Shown: positions 26,747 to 35,576 of the stretch, piece by piece
How positions within the stretch are numbered: the first letter of the stretch is position 1
Layout: every line of letters starts with the position of its first letter
Source of the DNA: Bradyrhizobium sp. AZCC 2176
GTDB taxonomy: Bacteria > Pseudomonadota > Alphaproteobacteria > Rhizobiales > Xanthobacteraceae
DNA: 64,000 bases
Reading direction: 5' to 3'
Assembly (NCBI RefSeq): GCF_036924645.1
Contig: NZ_JAZHRX010000001.1
Coordinates: 1,922,001-1,986,000 of the forward strand
Program-made: the position numbers and the translations under genes
Notes under the pieces: generated by a model
Told to the model about the DNA's origin: nothing
The model's input: only the letters and a program-made list of their open reading frames with translations
Database searches by the model: none

Positions 26747-27728
26747 TCAATTGGTCGGCGTGAATCCGGTTGCTTGCACGATCGCTTTCCACCGTTCCGA
26801 TTGGGATGCGATCAGCCGGGCAAAGTCTCCCATAGAGATTGCGTCGAGCTCAACTGCCAGTCTTGCCATGCCGGACCTTACCTCGTCGGTACGCAGGGCC
26901 GCTTGGATGGCACTATTGAGCCTTTCGACGATATTCGCTGGCGTCTTCGCCGGAACAAAAAATCCGTACCAAGTGAGGTCCTCAAGCGAGGGATAACCGG
27001 CTTCCGCCACCGTCGGCACAGCGGGAAGAAACGAGCTGCGGCGCGGCCCGGTGGTAACGAGCGCGCGAAGATCTCCGGATTGGACGAGGCCCAGGGAACT
27101 GCCGATTGGCATAACGGCGGATGCGATTTCGCCTTTGAGCAGATCCTGGATCGAGCCGTTGCCTTGATAGGGCACGTGAAGGAATTCGAAGCCGGCTGTG
27201 TGTCCCAGCATCGCACCGAGGAAATGCAGCGTGGTCCCGACACCCGCCGTGCCGTAGGCGGCTTGCTTTGGGTTGGCGCGGCACCAGGCGACGAAATCTG
27301 CAAGGGTCCTCACGTCACCCGGCACCTTCGGACCTACCGTCAGCAATGTCGGGGTTGAGGCGACGGTCGACACCGGGGTAAAATCCCGCGGCTCGTATCT
27401 GAGCGTCTTGTAGACGTGCGGAAAGAGCATCATGAATCCAAGCGGCGCGAGCAGCATCACCGATCCGTCGGCGTCAGCGGCCTTCACCGCCTCCACCGCG
27501 ACACGACCGCGCCGCACCCGGCCGGGTCTCGACGACGATCGTCTCGGCATAATCTTTCATCTGGCCGGCGACGAGCCTTGCCAGAGCGTCCTGCAGCCCG
27601 GGCGTGAAGCCCGTCAGTATATGCGCGGTTCTTGCGAGCGGTTGTGCGACGGCCCGCGGCACGCGACCGGCGGCGCATAACGCGACACTGGCCGCCGACA
27701 CGGCCAACAAATCACGACGTGTGATCAT
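26747..27728 (-). pseudogene. Bug-type TTT receptor, split by a frameshift
   Basis: Two overlapping frames together make one tripartite tricarboxylate transporter receptor (TctC/Bug family). The 5' part, from the ATG at 27728 after GGGAGA, gives a twin-arginine-like signal (ITRRDLLAVSAASVAL) and LTGFTPGLQDALARL; the 3' part continues GRVAVEAVKAADADGSVML to LTVGPKVPGDVRTLADF and the normal end. They join if one base is removed near 27508-27516, giving 326 residues. No TctA or TctB membrane genes are nearby. As written the gene is inactive, unless the extra base is an error. Confidence 0.8.
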
Positions 27729-27890
27729 CAACTGTCTCCCTGACTAATTTGTCCGCGCGGGGCTCTACCTTTGGATGTACCACGGCAACGATCGATATGC
27801 TTGGTCTCCAGCTTACTTTTTCCTTACCGTCAGCTTATTCTTGCGCTTAGGCATAGGGATTTCGACGATTGACCGCCGCGGGGAAGTGGC

Positions 27891-29465
27891 TTGCGCTATC
27901 TCTTTGAAAATTATTCATTCGATACCGACCGGCGCGAGCTGCGTCGCGGGACGGATGTGATCGCTATCGCGCCCCAAGTGTTCGACTTGCTTAACTACCT
28001 GATCGGCAACCGGGAACGCGTCGTTAGCAAGGACGACCTCACAAGAGCCATTTGGGAAGGCCGCGTTGTCTCGGATGTGGCTCTGACGACCCGTCTGAAT
28101 GCAGCGCGGAAGGCAATTGGTGATTCCGGAGATGAGCAACGTCTCATCAAAACCCTTCCGCGCAAGGGCTTTCGTTTCATCGGCACGGTGCACGAAACAC
28201 CCGGGCCGGCCAGTGCGACCGTCACGAGCGGCTCGCCGAGCCCAGCCTTTGTTGCCGTCTCTGACAAACCCTCGCTTATCGTTCTGCCGTTCGCGAATCT
28301 GAGCCCTGATCCCGAGCAGGAATTTTTCGTCGATGGCGTGACCGAGAGCCTGACCACAGATTTGTCGCGCGTAGTCGGCGTCTTCGTGATCGGTCGCAAC
28401 ACTGCTTTCACTTACAAGAGAAAGCATGTCGATTTGAGGCAGATCGGTCGAGAACTCGGCGTTCGCTATGTCCTTGAGGGCGCCATGCAGCGTGGTGGAA
28501 GCCGCATGCGCATCAACGTCCAGCTCATCGATGCCGAAACCGGCAATCATCTATGGGCCGAACGATTCGACAAACCGATCGCCGATCTCTTCGACATGCA
28601 GGATGAAATTGGCGCGCGTCTCGCCAACGAGTTGGGAACGGAACTGGTCACGGCCGAGGCGCGGCGAGCGGCGCGGGCGCCGCATCCAGATTCGATGGAC
28701 CTGTATTTCCAGGGCATGGCGAGTGTGCACCGGGGATCGGACCCCGCAAACCTATCGCAAGCGCGTAAGTTCTTCGAACAGGCCCTCTGCCTGGACGCCG
28801 GCAACGTTGAAGCGATGGTTGGCATGGCGTTCGTCGATGCCATGCGGGGAACTTCCATGCAGACCGGCGATCGGACTGCACGCCTCCTGGCGGCCGAAAT
28901 GTCTTTGGCCAAGGTGCTTGCGTACCTGCCAAACCACGCCATGGCGCATTGCCTCCTTGGCGTCGTCCAGATTTTTACCAAACGTGCCGCTCAGGGCATC
29001 GCCGAATGTGAGCGCGCGCTGGCGCTAGATCGAAATCTAGCCACCGCTTACGCTTGGATTGGGCTTGGCAAATGCTATCTGGGTCGAGCCGAGGAAACCG
29101 AAGCCTACATCATGCAGGCATTTCGGCTTTCTCCCCGCGACAACAGGGCGTTCACTTGGGCGATTAATGCCGGCGTCGCGCAGTCATATCTTGCGGCCGA
29201 TGAAGCTGCTGTCTACTGGTTCAAGCGGGCCATCGAGACCAATCCGAATGTCGCCGCGTTCGTTCACGTCTACCTTGCCGCGGCATTGGCTCATCTCGGC
29301 CGGATCGAGGAAGCGCGGGCTTCGATACAGACAGGACTGGCCATCGATCCCAATTTCACTCTCTCCCACTTCTATGCCAGCACGCCAACGGACAATTCGA
29401 CCTGTCTCGCACAGCGTGCGCGGATTGGCGAGGGCATGCGCAAAGCAGGGCTGCCGGAAGGGTGA
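27891..29465 (+). CDS. Winged-helix / TolB-like / TPR transcriptional regulator
   Basis: This 524-residue protein begins with an OmpR/CadC-type winged helix (about residues 5-100, with QVFDLLNYLIGNRERVVSKDDL and RKAIGDSGDEQRLIKTLPRKGFRF), followed by a TolB-like beta domain (about 125-260, SLIVLPFANLSPDPEQEFFV) and then TPR repeats to the end. There is no membrane span and no cyclase catalytic domain, although this TolB/TPR architecture is often seen with adenylate cyclases. The TTG start at 27891 follows GGGGAAG. It is divergent from the broken TTT receptor, so it may have controlled it; this is inference from position. Confidence 0.85.
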   Translation: MRYLFENYSFDTDRRELRRGTDVIAIAPQVFDLLNYLIGNRERVVSKDDLTRAIWEGRVVSDVALTTRLNAARKAIGDSGDEQRLIKTLPRKGFRFIGTVHETPGPASATVTSGSPSPAFVAVSDKPSLIVLPFANLSPDPEQEFFVDGVTESLTTDLSRVVGVFVIGRNTAFTYKRKHVDLRQIGRELGVRYVLEGAMQRGGSRMRINVQLIDAETGNHLWAERFDKPIADLFDMQDEIGARLANELGTELVTAEARRAARAPHPDSMDLYFQGMASVHRGSDPANLSQARKFFEQALCLDAGNVEAMVGMAFVDAMRGTSMQTGDRTARLLAAEMSLAKVLAYLPNHAMAHCLLGVVQIFTKRAAQGIAECERALALDRNLATAYAWIGLGKCYLGRAEETEAYIMQAFRLSPRDNRAFTWAINAGVAQSYLAADEAAVYWFKRAIETNPNVAAFVHVYLAAALAHLGRIEEARASIQTGLAIDPNFTLSHFYASTPTDNSTCLAQRARIGEGMRKAGLPEG

Positions 29466-30065
29466 ATCGGGGAGGATGGAGTTCGGACAAATTTCTGTTT
29501 TTCCGAAATTTCGTTTGACGACGGACCCAAATCAGCAATATATCGATTTCGTCCCGTCCCGATACGAGGGGCGTTTCGCGATCGTCACAAGCGCGGGATG
29601 GGATGCGGTGGACGCGGATGTGCCTTTGACGAATGGTGCGGATGCGTACGGTGAAGTCGTGTGGTCCTGACGCCCCGATGCTGGCGTCAAGTCGGTGGAA
29701 GCAATTCCTCCGGCGACGGTGACAACGAGCCCGGCCCGACCGGGGAGAGCACGATATAAGCCGTAAAGCCATTGCGCAGGGAATGTCGGATGCCTCCGCT
29801 GCCCTGCATGCTCGTGTGCGCCTCTATCTACCTATTGCACACGAGACCGCGGGTGCAGCGTGCACCCGGCATTCCCTGCGCCCTCTGACTTGAGGGTCGA
29901 GGAAATTCGATAGCAAGCCTCGGGCAAATCAGGCCGCGAGATCGTGAAGCCGTGTCATCTCCCAGCCACTCCACGCAAGACAACATCCCATATGACCCCT
30001 CATCTGCCAGACAGAATGCCATCAAGCAAAACAGGCGGCGCAAGACCGCTGGACGTGGAGGAAGC
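29466..30065. other. Gap carrying a dispersed Bradyrhizobiaceae-like repeat
   Basis: About 600 bases without a supported gene. From roughly 29560 to 29950 the sequence (GATGCGGTGGACGCGG, GTGAAGTCGTGTGGTCCTGA, GATGCTGGCGTCAAGTCGG, GGGGAGAGCACGATATAAGC, CACACGAGACCGCGGGTGC, GATCGTGAAGCC) matches in order a repeat that I remember from many Bradyrhizobium and Rhodopseudomonas genomes, often mis-annotated as small proteins. Within it are clear inverted segments such as GGGAATG and CATTCCC. The last 110 bases hold the leader of the next ligase gene. Confidence 0.6.
29560..29950. repeat. Dispersed ~0.4-kb repeat (Bradyrhizobiaceae type)
   Basis: See the phrases GTGAAGTCGTGTGGTCCTGA and CACACGAGACCGCGGGTGC, which are separated by a stem with arms GCGCAGGGAATG (29786 region) and CATTCCCTGCGC (29870 region). 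The paired arms enclose about 70 bases, so an RNA copy would form a long hairpin. Recognition of the family is from memory, not from a search. Confidence 0.55.
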
Positions 30066-31619
30066 ATGCCCTCAGTACGTTATTACGACTGGATCGCGCA
30101 TTTCGGCCGCCGCACGCCGAACAAGATCGCGGCGATCGATCTCGCGAGTGACCGTCGCCTCTCCTACGCGCAGTTCGACGCGCGCATCTCACGGCTTGCC
30201 ACTCACCTGCGCGACAAACTCGGTGTCACGCGCGGCGACCGCGTCGCGGTGCTGGCGCTGAATACGACCGATACGCTCGAAGTGCAGTTCGCCTGCGGCC
30301 GCATCGGCGCCGTGTTCCTGCCGCTGAATACGCGGCTTACGGTTCCCGAATTGCAGTTCATCGTCGGCGATTCCTCGCCGAAGGTGATGATCCACGACAC
30401 GGATCTCGCCGAAGTCGCGCTGACGGTCACAAAGCTCTGCAACGTCTCTTCCGCGCTGCTGCTCGGCGCCGGCGGCTCCTACGAAGCGGCGATCGAAGCG
30501 TCCAGGCCGATCGACCGGTTCGAGGACGTCACGCTCGATGACATCTCGACCATCATGTACACCTCCGGCACGACGGGCCAGCCGAAGGGCGCGATCATCA
30601 CCCACGGCATGACGTTCTGGAATTGCGTCAACCTCGGCGGCCCCGCCTACGTCTCGCCATCGACAGTGTTGCTTACCGTGCTGCCGCTGTTCCATACCGG
30701 CGGGCTGAATTGCTACACCAACCCGGTGCTGCATGCCGGCGGCACCGTCCTGATCATGCGCACATTCGATCCCGGCGTGGCGCTGCAACTGATCAGCGAC
30801 GCATCCTACGGCATTACCCAATTCTTCGGCGTGCCGGCAATCTACCAGTTCATGGCGCAGCATCCATCGTTCGCGACGTCCGATTTCAGCCGCCTCGTGA
30901 TCGGCGGCGTCGGCGGCGCACCGATGCCGGTGCCGCTCCTGAAGGTGTGGGAAGAACGCGGCGTCGCCCTGCAGCAAGGTTACGGCATGACCGAGACGTC
31001 TCCGGCGGTGCTGGCGCTCGACCGCGAGGACGCCGCGCGCAAGGCCGGCTCGTCCGGCAAGCCGGTGCTGCATACGGAAGTGCGGATCGTTCGTCCTGAC
31101 GGGACGGACGCGGATGTCGGCGAACTCGGCGAGCTCTGGGTCCGGGGACCGAACGTCACGCCCGGCTACTGGAACAGGCCGGAGGCCAACCAGTCGTCCT
31201 TCACCGACGGCTGGCTGCATACCGGCGATGCCACCCGCGTCGACGAGGAAGGCTTTTACTACATCGTCGACCGCTGGAAAGACATGTACATTTCCGGCGG
31301 CGAGAACGTCTATCCGGCCGAAGTCGAGAGCGTGCTGCATCAGCTCACGGCAATCGCCGAGGCTGCCGTGATCGGCATTCCCAACGAGCAATGGGGCGAG
31401 GTCGGCATGGCGATCGTCGCCGTGAAGCCCGGCCACACGCTGACGCCTGCCGAGATTCATGCGCATTGCGCGGCCAATCTGGCGCGGTTCAAATGCCCGC
31501 GGCTGATCGAGTTCGTCGACGCCCTGCCGCGCAACGCCACGGGGAAAATCCACAAGCCGACGTTGCGACAGAATTTCAGCGCGCCGAAGCCGACCGACAA
31601 AGCGGCCATTGCTTCATGA
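30066..31619 (+). CDS. AMP-forming acyl-CoA synthetase
   Basis: This 517-residue ligase has the adenylate motif MYTSGTTGQPKGAI near residue 164, the QQGYGMTETSP motif, GWLHTGDATRVDEEGFYYIVDRWKDMYISGGENVYP split over the hinge region, and the C-terminal catalytic lysine in RNATGKIHK. It thus forms acyl-CoA from a fatty or aromatic acid. The start at 30066 follows GTGGAGGAAG; a longer frame to 29952 reads through repeat-adjacent sequence and is rejected. It is single, followed by a strong bidirectional terminator. Confidence 0.9.
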   Translation: MPSVRYYDWIAHFGRRTPNKIAAIDLASDRRLSYAQFDARISRLATHLRDKLGVTRGDRVAVLALNTTDTLEVQFACGRIGAVFLPLNTRLTVPELQFIVGDSSPKVMIHDTDLAEVALTVTKLCNVSSALLLGAGGSYEAAIEASRPIDRFEDVTLDDISTIMYTSGTTGQPKGAIITHGMTFWNCVNLGGPAYVSPSTVLLTVLPLFHTGGLNCYTNPVLHAGGTVLIMRTFDPGVALQLISDASYGITQFFGVPAIYQFMAQHPSFATSDFSRLVIGGVGGAPMPVPLLKVWEERGVALQQGYGMTETSPAVLALDREDAARKAGSSGKPVLHTEVRIVRPDGTDADVGELGELWVRGPNVTPGYWNRPEANQSSFTDGWLHTGDATRVDEEGFYYIVDRWKDMYISGGENVYPAEVESVLHQLTAIAEAAVIGIPNEQWGEVGMAIVAVKPGHTLTPAEIHAHCAANLARFKCPRLIEFVDALPRNATGKIHKPTLRQNFSAPKPTDKAAIAS

Positions 31620-31647
31620 TCGTGCGCCGGCATGCGACAAGCGAAAA

Positions 31648-31680
31648 GCCCGCCGGTTCATCACCGGCGGGCTCTTGTAT
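31648..31680. terminator. Bidirectional intrinsic terminator
   Basis: A perfect 10-bp stem GCCCGCCGGT (31648-31657) and ACCGGCGGGC (31663-31672) with a 5-base loop is preceded by GAAAA and followed by TCTTGT, so T-rich tracts follow it on both strands. It lies between the convergent ligase and cold-shock genes and can serve both. Confidence 0.85.
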
Positions 31681-31736
31681 CGGAGGCCAATTAGAGGATC
31701 CCAGTACATCCGTGGAAATCCTTAAATCGGCAACCT

Positions 31737-31946
31737 TTAATCGACGCGAAGGTTCTCGGCGCTGGTCTTGCCGCGCATCGGGTCCTTCTTTGCTTCGAAC
31801 GAGATCTTCTGACCTTCGTTGAGCGAGCTCAGACCTGCGCGTTCGACGGCGCTGATGTGGACGAAAACGTCGGTGCTGCCATCATCGGGCTGAATGAAGC
31901 CAAAACCCTTGGTCGCGTTGAACCACTTAACTGTTCCGGTAGCCAT
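31737..31946 (-). CDS. Cold-shock protein, CspA family
   Basis: A 69-residue OB-fold nucleic-acid-binding protein. Both RNA-binding motifs are present: RNP1 as KGFGFIQP at about residues 13-20 and RNP2 as VFVHIS at 27-32. Such proteins act as RNA chaperones; alphaproteobacterial members may be constitutive or stress-induced. The upstream 150-170 bases are free of genes and contain the palindrome AAAGCGCTTT (31969-31978), consistent with a structured leader, but no specific thermosensor was recognised. Confidence 0.95.
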   Translation of the reverse strand: MATGTVKWFNATKGFGFIQPDDGSTDVFVHISAVERAGLSSLNEGQKISFEAKKDPMRGKTSAENLRVD

Positions 31947-32124
31947 GTAACTATCTCCAAGATGCGCGAAAGCGCTTTGCCCGCACGACCTCCGCGCAGG
32001 CTTGATCCGATTTCAACGATGTCTTGGGGATTGGAGCCGGTTCGGCGTAGTCAACAAGGCAGAGCGATAAGTTCGAATAAGAGCCATATAGTCTGTTTCG
32101 CCGGGAATGCAAGGCTGCAGAGCG

Positions 32125-32892
32125 CTATCTCGGCAGGAACAGCGCGAACGATTCATCAGTCGTCCGCCGCAAATGCTGGCGGTACAGCGAATAATTGGGA
32201 TCGTCGGACGAAACCCTGCCAAAGGTCGGATGAGCTACCATCTTGATCGGCAAATAGGCGATTGGTGCCGCGATCGGCGTCAGCAACGAGCCGCGACCCG
32301 CGAGCAGCGTCGTGATGATCCCGTACATCTCGCCCGAAATCGCCAGATGCGCCACTGTGATCAGGCGATGCTGGCCGTGCCGGTTGGTGACGAGATAGAT
32401 ATGTCTCGACTGGTTCGGCACCGCCACCTCGCCGAACTGGGTGAAGGCCGCGTCCTGCCGCTCGCTTTCATGAAACACCAGCGACGAGGCCGCATTGTCC
32501 CAGGTGATCTCAGTGCGGTAGACGAAGATCGCGTCCTTGTCGCCGAACGAGGGGCGCACCGTGACATAGGTTCCTTCGATCCACGCCACCGCGCGGCGCG
32601 AGTAGGCACCCAGTCCATCCGGCGCAACCTCGCCGTTGATGGCGGCGGCAGGCGCCGGCGGCGCCTCCGTTGTCTTGCGCAGGGAGACGCCGAGCGCCTG
32701 CTCCAACCGCACCGTGGTCGCCAGCGTGAACGGGCGGCGGCCACCCAGCACCTTCTCCAGGGTCGAGAGGCTGAGTTTGGCGAGTTCGGCCAGCGATTGC
32801 CGGGAGATGCGGCGGCGGGCGATCTCCTCGCGAATGGTGTCGGCGATCTGCCGGCTTTGCTCGGCGGAAAGCTGCTTGTCCGGCGTCGGCAT
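32125..32892 (-). CDS. XRE-type helix-turn-helix regulator
   Basis: The 255-residue protein has an N-terminal XRE helix-turn-helix (about residues 14-68, ISRQSLAELAKLSLSTLEKVLGGRRPFT) and a C-terminal domain of about 160 residues with mixed beta-structure (RRAVAWIEGTYVTVRPSFGD) that I do not recognise and that may sense a ligand. The ATG at 32892 follows AGAGG; a GTG at 32898 would add two residues. It is divergent from the sortase substrate gene, but a link is not shown. Confidence 0.85.
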   Translation of the reverse strand: MPTPDKQLSAEQSRQIADTIREEIARRRISRQSLAELAKLSLSTLEKVLGGRRPFTLATTVRLEQALGVSLRKTTEAPPAPAAAINGEVAPDGLGAYSRRAVAWIEGTYVTVRPSFGDKDAIFVYRTEITWDNAASSLVFHESERQDAAFTQFGEVAVPNQSRHIYLVTNRHGQHRLITVAHLAISGEMYGIITTLLAGRGSLLTPIAAPIAYLPIKMVAHPTFGRVSSDDPNYSLYRQHLRRTTDESFALFLPR

Positions 32893-33080
32893 CGTCACCT
32901 CTGGCTAATCCACGCCAGTCTAGCAGACGCACAATCCATCACAAACCCGCACAAGGCCGCCGTGGCGGTGGCGTGCCGCGCTGGCCGGCGGCTGAACAAG
33001 GCCGATCATTCCGCTCGCGCCAAATTGCTGAAATCCGCACCCTTCCAGGCGGCGAAAATCGCCGTTCGGGAGTGAGCAAC

Positions 33081-35354
33081 ATGACGACATGCGACGAAAT
33101 TGAGGCCGACAAACGCAGCGAACGCCCCAGCCTGGTCAGGCTGCTGCTGTTCTTTGTGATGCAGGGCATTGCCGCAATCCTGGTCGGGTTTGCGGCATTA
33201 TTTTTGAGCTTTGAGCCGGTGTGGTCGGCCGAACGTCTGTCGGCGGCCTTCCTCAAGCCCGGCGACGCGCGCTCCGGCTCGCTGCTCCTGAAGACCGAAG
33301 AAGGCTATGCCGATGCGTCGCGTCTCGGCATCGATGTCGATCTCACCGTATCGGGTCCCACGGTCCGCGCCCGCGTTACCCAGATTTTCCGCAACCCGAC
33401 CCAAGACTGGGTCGAGGCGGTCTATGTCTATCCGCTGCCGTCGGGCGGCGCGGTCGATACGCTGAAGATGGTGATCGGCGATCGCGTCGTGGTCGGCAAC
33501 ATCAAGGAGCGGCAGCAGGCCAAGATCATCTACGAACAGGCGAAGCAGAACGGACAGAAAGCGGCGCTGACCGAACAGGAGCGGCCGAACATCTTCACCA
33601 ACTCGGTCGCCAATATCGGCCCCGGCGAAACCGTGCTGGTGCAGATCGAGTATCAGGAGCCCGTCGCACAATCCGGCAACGAGTTCTCGCTGCGGGTGCC
33701 GATGGTGGTGGCTCCGCGCTACAATCCTGTGCCGGTCGTCCAAAGCGTCGACTTCCGGCCCGATGGTGGCGGCTGGGGTTCGGTCAAATCCGACCCCGTG
33801 CCGGATCGCGACCGCATCTCGCCCGAAGTGCTCGACCCCACGACGAACGCGCCGGTCAATCCGACCCGCATCACGGTGCGGCTACAGGCCGGCTTCCCCC
33901 TCGGCGAGGTCAAGAGCCACCATCATGCGATCAAGACCGAAGAACCCGACGCCGACACCAGCATTATCCGCCTTGCCGAAGGCCCGGTAGCGGCAGATCG
34001 CGATTTCGAGCTGACCTGGAAGCCGGCCGCGGAGAAAGCGCCCTCGGTAGGACTATTCCGCGAGCGCGTCGGCGACAGCGATTACCTGCTCGCCTTCGTC
34101 ACGCCGCCGTCGGTCGAACAGGCGCAGCAAAAACCGCCGCCGCGTGAGGTGATTTTCGTGATCGACAATTCCGGCTCGATGGGCGGCGTCTCGATTATCC
34201 AGGCCAAGGCCAGCCTCTCTTACGCCCTCGGCCGCCTGCAGCCGAACGATCGCTTCAACGTGATCCGGTTCGACCACACCATGGACGTGTTGTTTCCGGC
34301 GGCCGTGCCCGCTGACCGGGAGCATATCGGCCGAGCCACCGCCTTCGTCGACGCGCTGCAGGCCAATGGCGGCACCGAAATGGTGCCGGCGATGCGCGCA
34401 GCGCTGTCCGACAACGCCGGCGATGCGAACTACATCCGGCAGGTCGTATTCCTGACCGACGGCGCCATCGGCAACGAGCAGCAATTGTTCGAAGCCATCA
34501 ATGCGCTGCGCGGCCGCTCGCGCATCTTCATGGTTGGCATCGGCTCGGCCCCGAATACCTACCTGATGACGCGCGCCGCCGAACTCGGGCGCGGCGCCTT
34601 CACCCACATCGGGTCAGTCGAGCAGGTCGAGGAGCGTATGCGCGGGCTGTTCGCCAAGCTGGAGAATCCCGCGGTGACCAATCTCACCGCAAAATTCTCC
34701 GACAGCCACGCCGACATGACGCCGGCTGCAATCCCCGACGTCTATCGCGACGAGCCGCTGGTTCTGGCAGCCAAGCTCGACAAGCTTACAGGCTCGGTCG
34801 AGATCAAGGGCCGCATCGGCGACCGTCCCTGGGCCGTGACACTTCCGCTGACGAATGCCGCCGAAGGCAAGGGACTCTCCAAACTTTGGGCGCGGCGCAA
34901 GATCGCGGATGCGGAAGTTGCACGCACCACGCGGCAGGCGAGCCCGGAAGATGCCGACAAGACCATTCTGGCGCTGGCGCTCGAGCATCAGTTCGTCACG
35001 CGGCTGACCAGCCTGGTCGCGGTTGACAAGACCCCGAGCCGTCCCCAGGGCGAGCCGCTCAAGGTTTCGGAACTGCCGATCAACCTGCCGGCAGGCTGGG
35101 ATTTTGAAAAGGTGTTCGGAACGCGGCCACGCCTTCCCGCAACACCGACGGAACGTCGCGCGGCTACGGAGGAGGCGCGGGTTCAGATCGCGGCGCTGAA
35201 ACGGGCGCAGCCTGTCGTTACCCAGACACCCAGCACAGTCACGCTGCCGAGGACCGCGACTGATGCCGAACTGAAGATGATTGCGGGTGTGATCTTCCTC
35301 ACAGTCAGCCTGATCCTGCTCGTGTTCAATCGACGTCAGATGTCACACCGTTGA
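33081..35354 (+). CDS. VIT and vWA domain protein, predicted sortase substrate
   Basis: This 757-residue exported protein has an N-terminal hydrophobic segment (LLLFFVMQGIAAILVGFAAL), a VIT domain (about residues 65-200, RVTQIFRNPTQDWVEAVYVYP), and a von Willebrand A domain with the metal-site motif DNSGS at 362-366 and a later threonine/aspartate region (FLTDGAIG). It ends with LPRTA (722-726), a hydrophobic span and an RR-containing tail, the layout of a sortase sorting signal. It corresponds to the family called marine proteobacterial sortase target protein. The cognate class GN sortase gene lies 222 bp downstream. Probably processed at the inner membrane and linked to an unknown amine. 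Confidence 0.9.
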   Translation: MTTCDEIEADKRSERPSLVRLLLFFVMQGIAAILVGFAALFLSFEPVWSAERLSAAFLKPGDARSGSLLLKTEEGYADASRLGIDVDLTVSGPTVRARVTQIFRNPTQDWVEAVYVYPLPSGGAVDTLKMVIGDRVVVGNIKERQQAKIIYEQAKQNGQKAALTEQERPNIFTNSVANIGPGETVLVQIEYQEPVAQSGNEFSLRVPMVVAPRYNPVPVVQSVDFRPDGGGWGSVKSDPVPDRDRISPEVLDPTTNAPVNPTRITVRLQAGFPLGEVKSHHHAIKTEEPDADTSIIRLAEGPVAADRDFELTWKPAAEKAPSVGLFRERVGDSDYLLAFVTPPSVEQAQQKPPPREVIFVIDNSGSMGGVSIIQAKASLSYALGRLQPNDRFNVIRFDHTMDVLFPAAVPADREHIGRATAFVDALQANGGTEMVPAMRAALSDNAGDANYIRQVVFLTDGAIGNEQQLFEAINALRGRSRIFMVGIGSAPNTYLMTRAAELGRGAFTHIGSVEQVEERMRGLFAKLENPAVTNLTAKFSDSHADMTPAAIPDVYRDEPLVLAAKLDKLTGSVEIKGRIGDRPWAVTLPLTNAAEGKGLSKLWARRKIADAEVARTTRQASPEDADKTILALALEHQFVTRLTSLVAVDKTPSRPQGEPLKVSELPINLPAGWDFEKVFGTRPRLPATPTERRAATEEARVQIAALKRAQPVVTQTPSTVTLPRTATDAELKMIAGVIFLTVSLILLVFNRRQMSHR

Positions 35355-35364
35355 CGTCGGCTGA

Positions 35365-35393
35365 AAAGAGGAGACCTCCCCACCCTCCTCTTT
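35365..35393 (+). terminator. Hairpin after the sortase substrate gene
   Basis: AAAGAGGAG (35365-35373) pairs with CTCCTCTTT (35385-35393) around an 11-base loop, ten bases after the stop codon. It has no T-tract and may protect the 3' end or act with the stronger hairpin just downstream. Confidence 0.45.
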
Positions 35394-35398
35394 CCAGA

Positions 35399-35444
35399 GC
35401 GCGCGCGGCTCCACCCGTCCCCCAAGGCCGCGCGCGCCGTTTTT
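35399..35444 (+). terminator. Strong intrinsic terminator between substrate and sortase genes
   Basis: The arms GCGCGCGCGGC (35399-35409) and GCCGCGCGCGC (35427-35437) form a perfect 11-bp GC stem followed by CGTTTTTCC. This is a textbook rho-independent terminator in the plus direction. It would end substrate mRNA before the sortase gene, leaving the sortase to read-through or its own promoter. Confidence 0.75.
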
Positions 35445-35452
35445 CCAAAGCC

Positions 35453-35563
35453 GTCATTGCGAGCGAAGCGAAGCAATCCATGCCTTCTTTTCGCGGTGAG
35501 ACGGATTGCTTCGTCGCTTCGCTCCCTTGCGCAAACGCTTCGCGTTTGTCGCAGGCAATGATA
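35453..35563. repeat. Dispersed inverted repeat, family B (GCGAGCGAAGCGAAGC type)
   Basis: CGTCATTGCGAGCGAAGCGAAGCAATCC at 35452 onward is matched in inverted form by GGATTGCTTCGTCGCTTCGCTC and a terminal GCAATGA at 35555-35563 (only fragments are written here). A side hairpin CAAACGC and GCGTTTG interrupts the 3' arm. I know the type as a common Bradyrhizobium intergenic repeat. It ends only 14 bases before the sortase start. Confidence 0.7.
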
Positions 35564-35576
35564 GAGAGAGTGTCCA

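Noticed and set aside
29059..29670. 203-codon frame overlapping the regulator end and the repeat
   Set aside because: It is out of frame with the TPR protein and runs into dispersed-repeat sequence.
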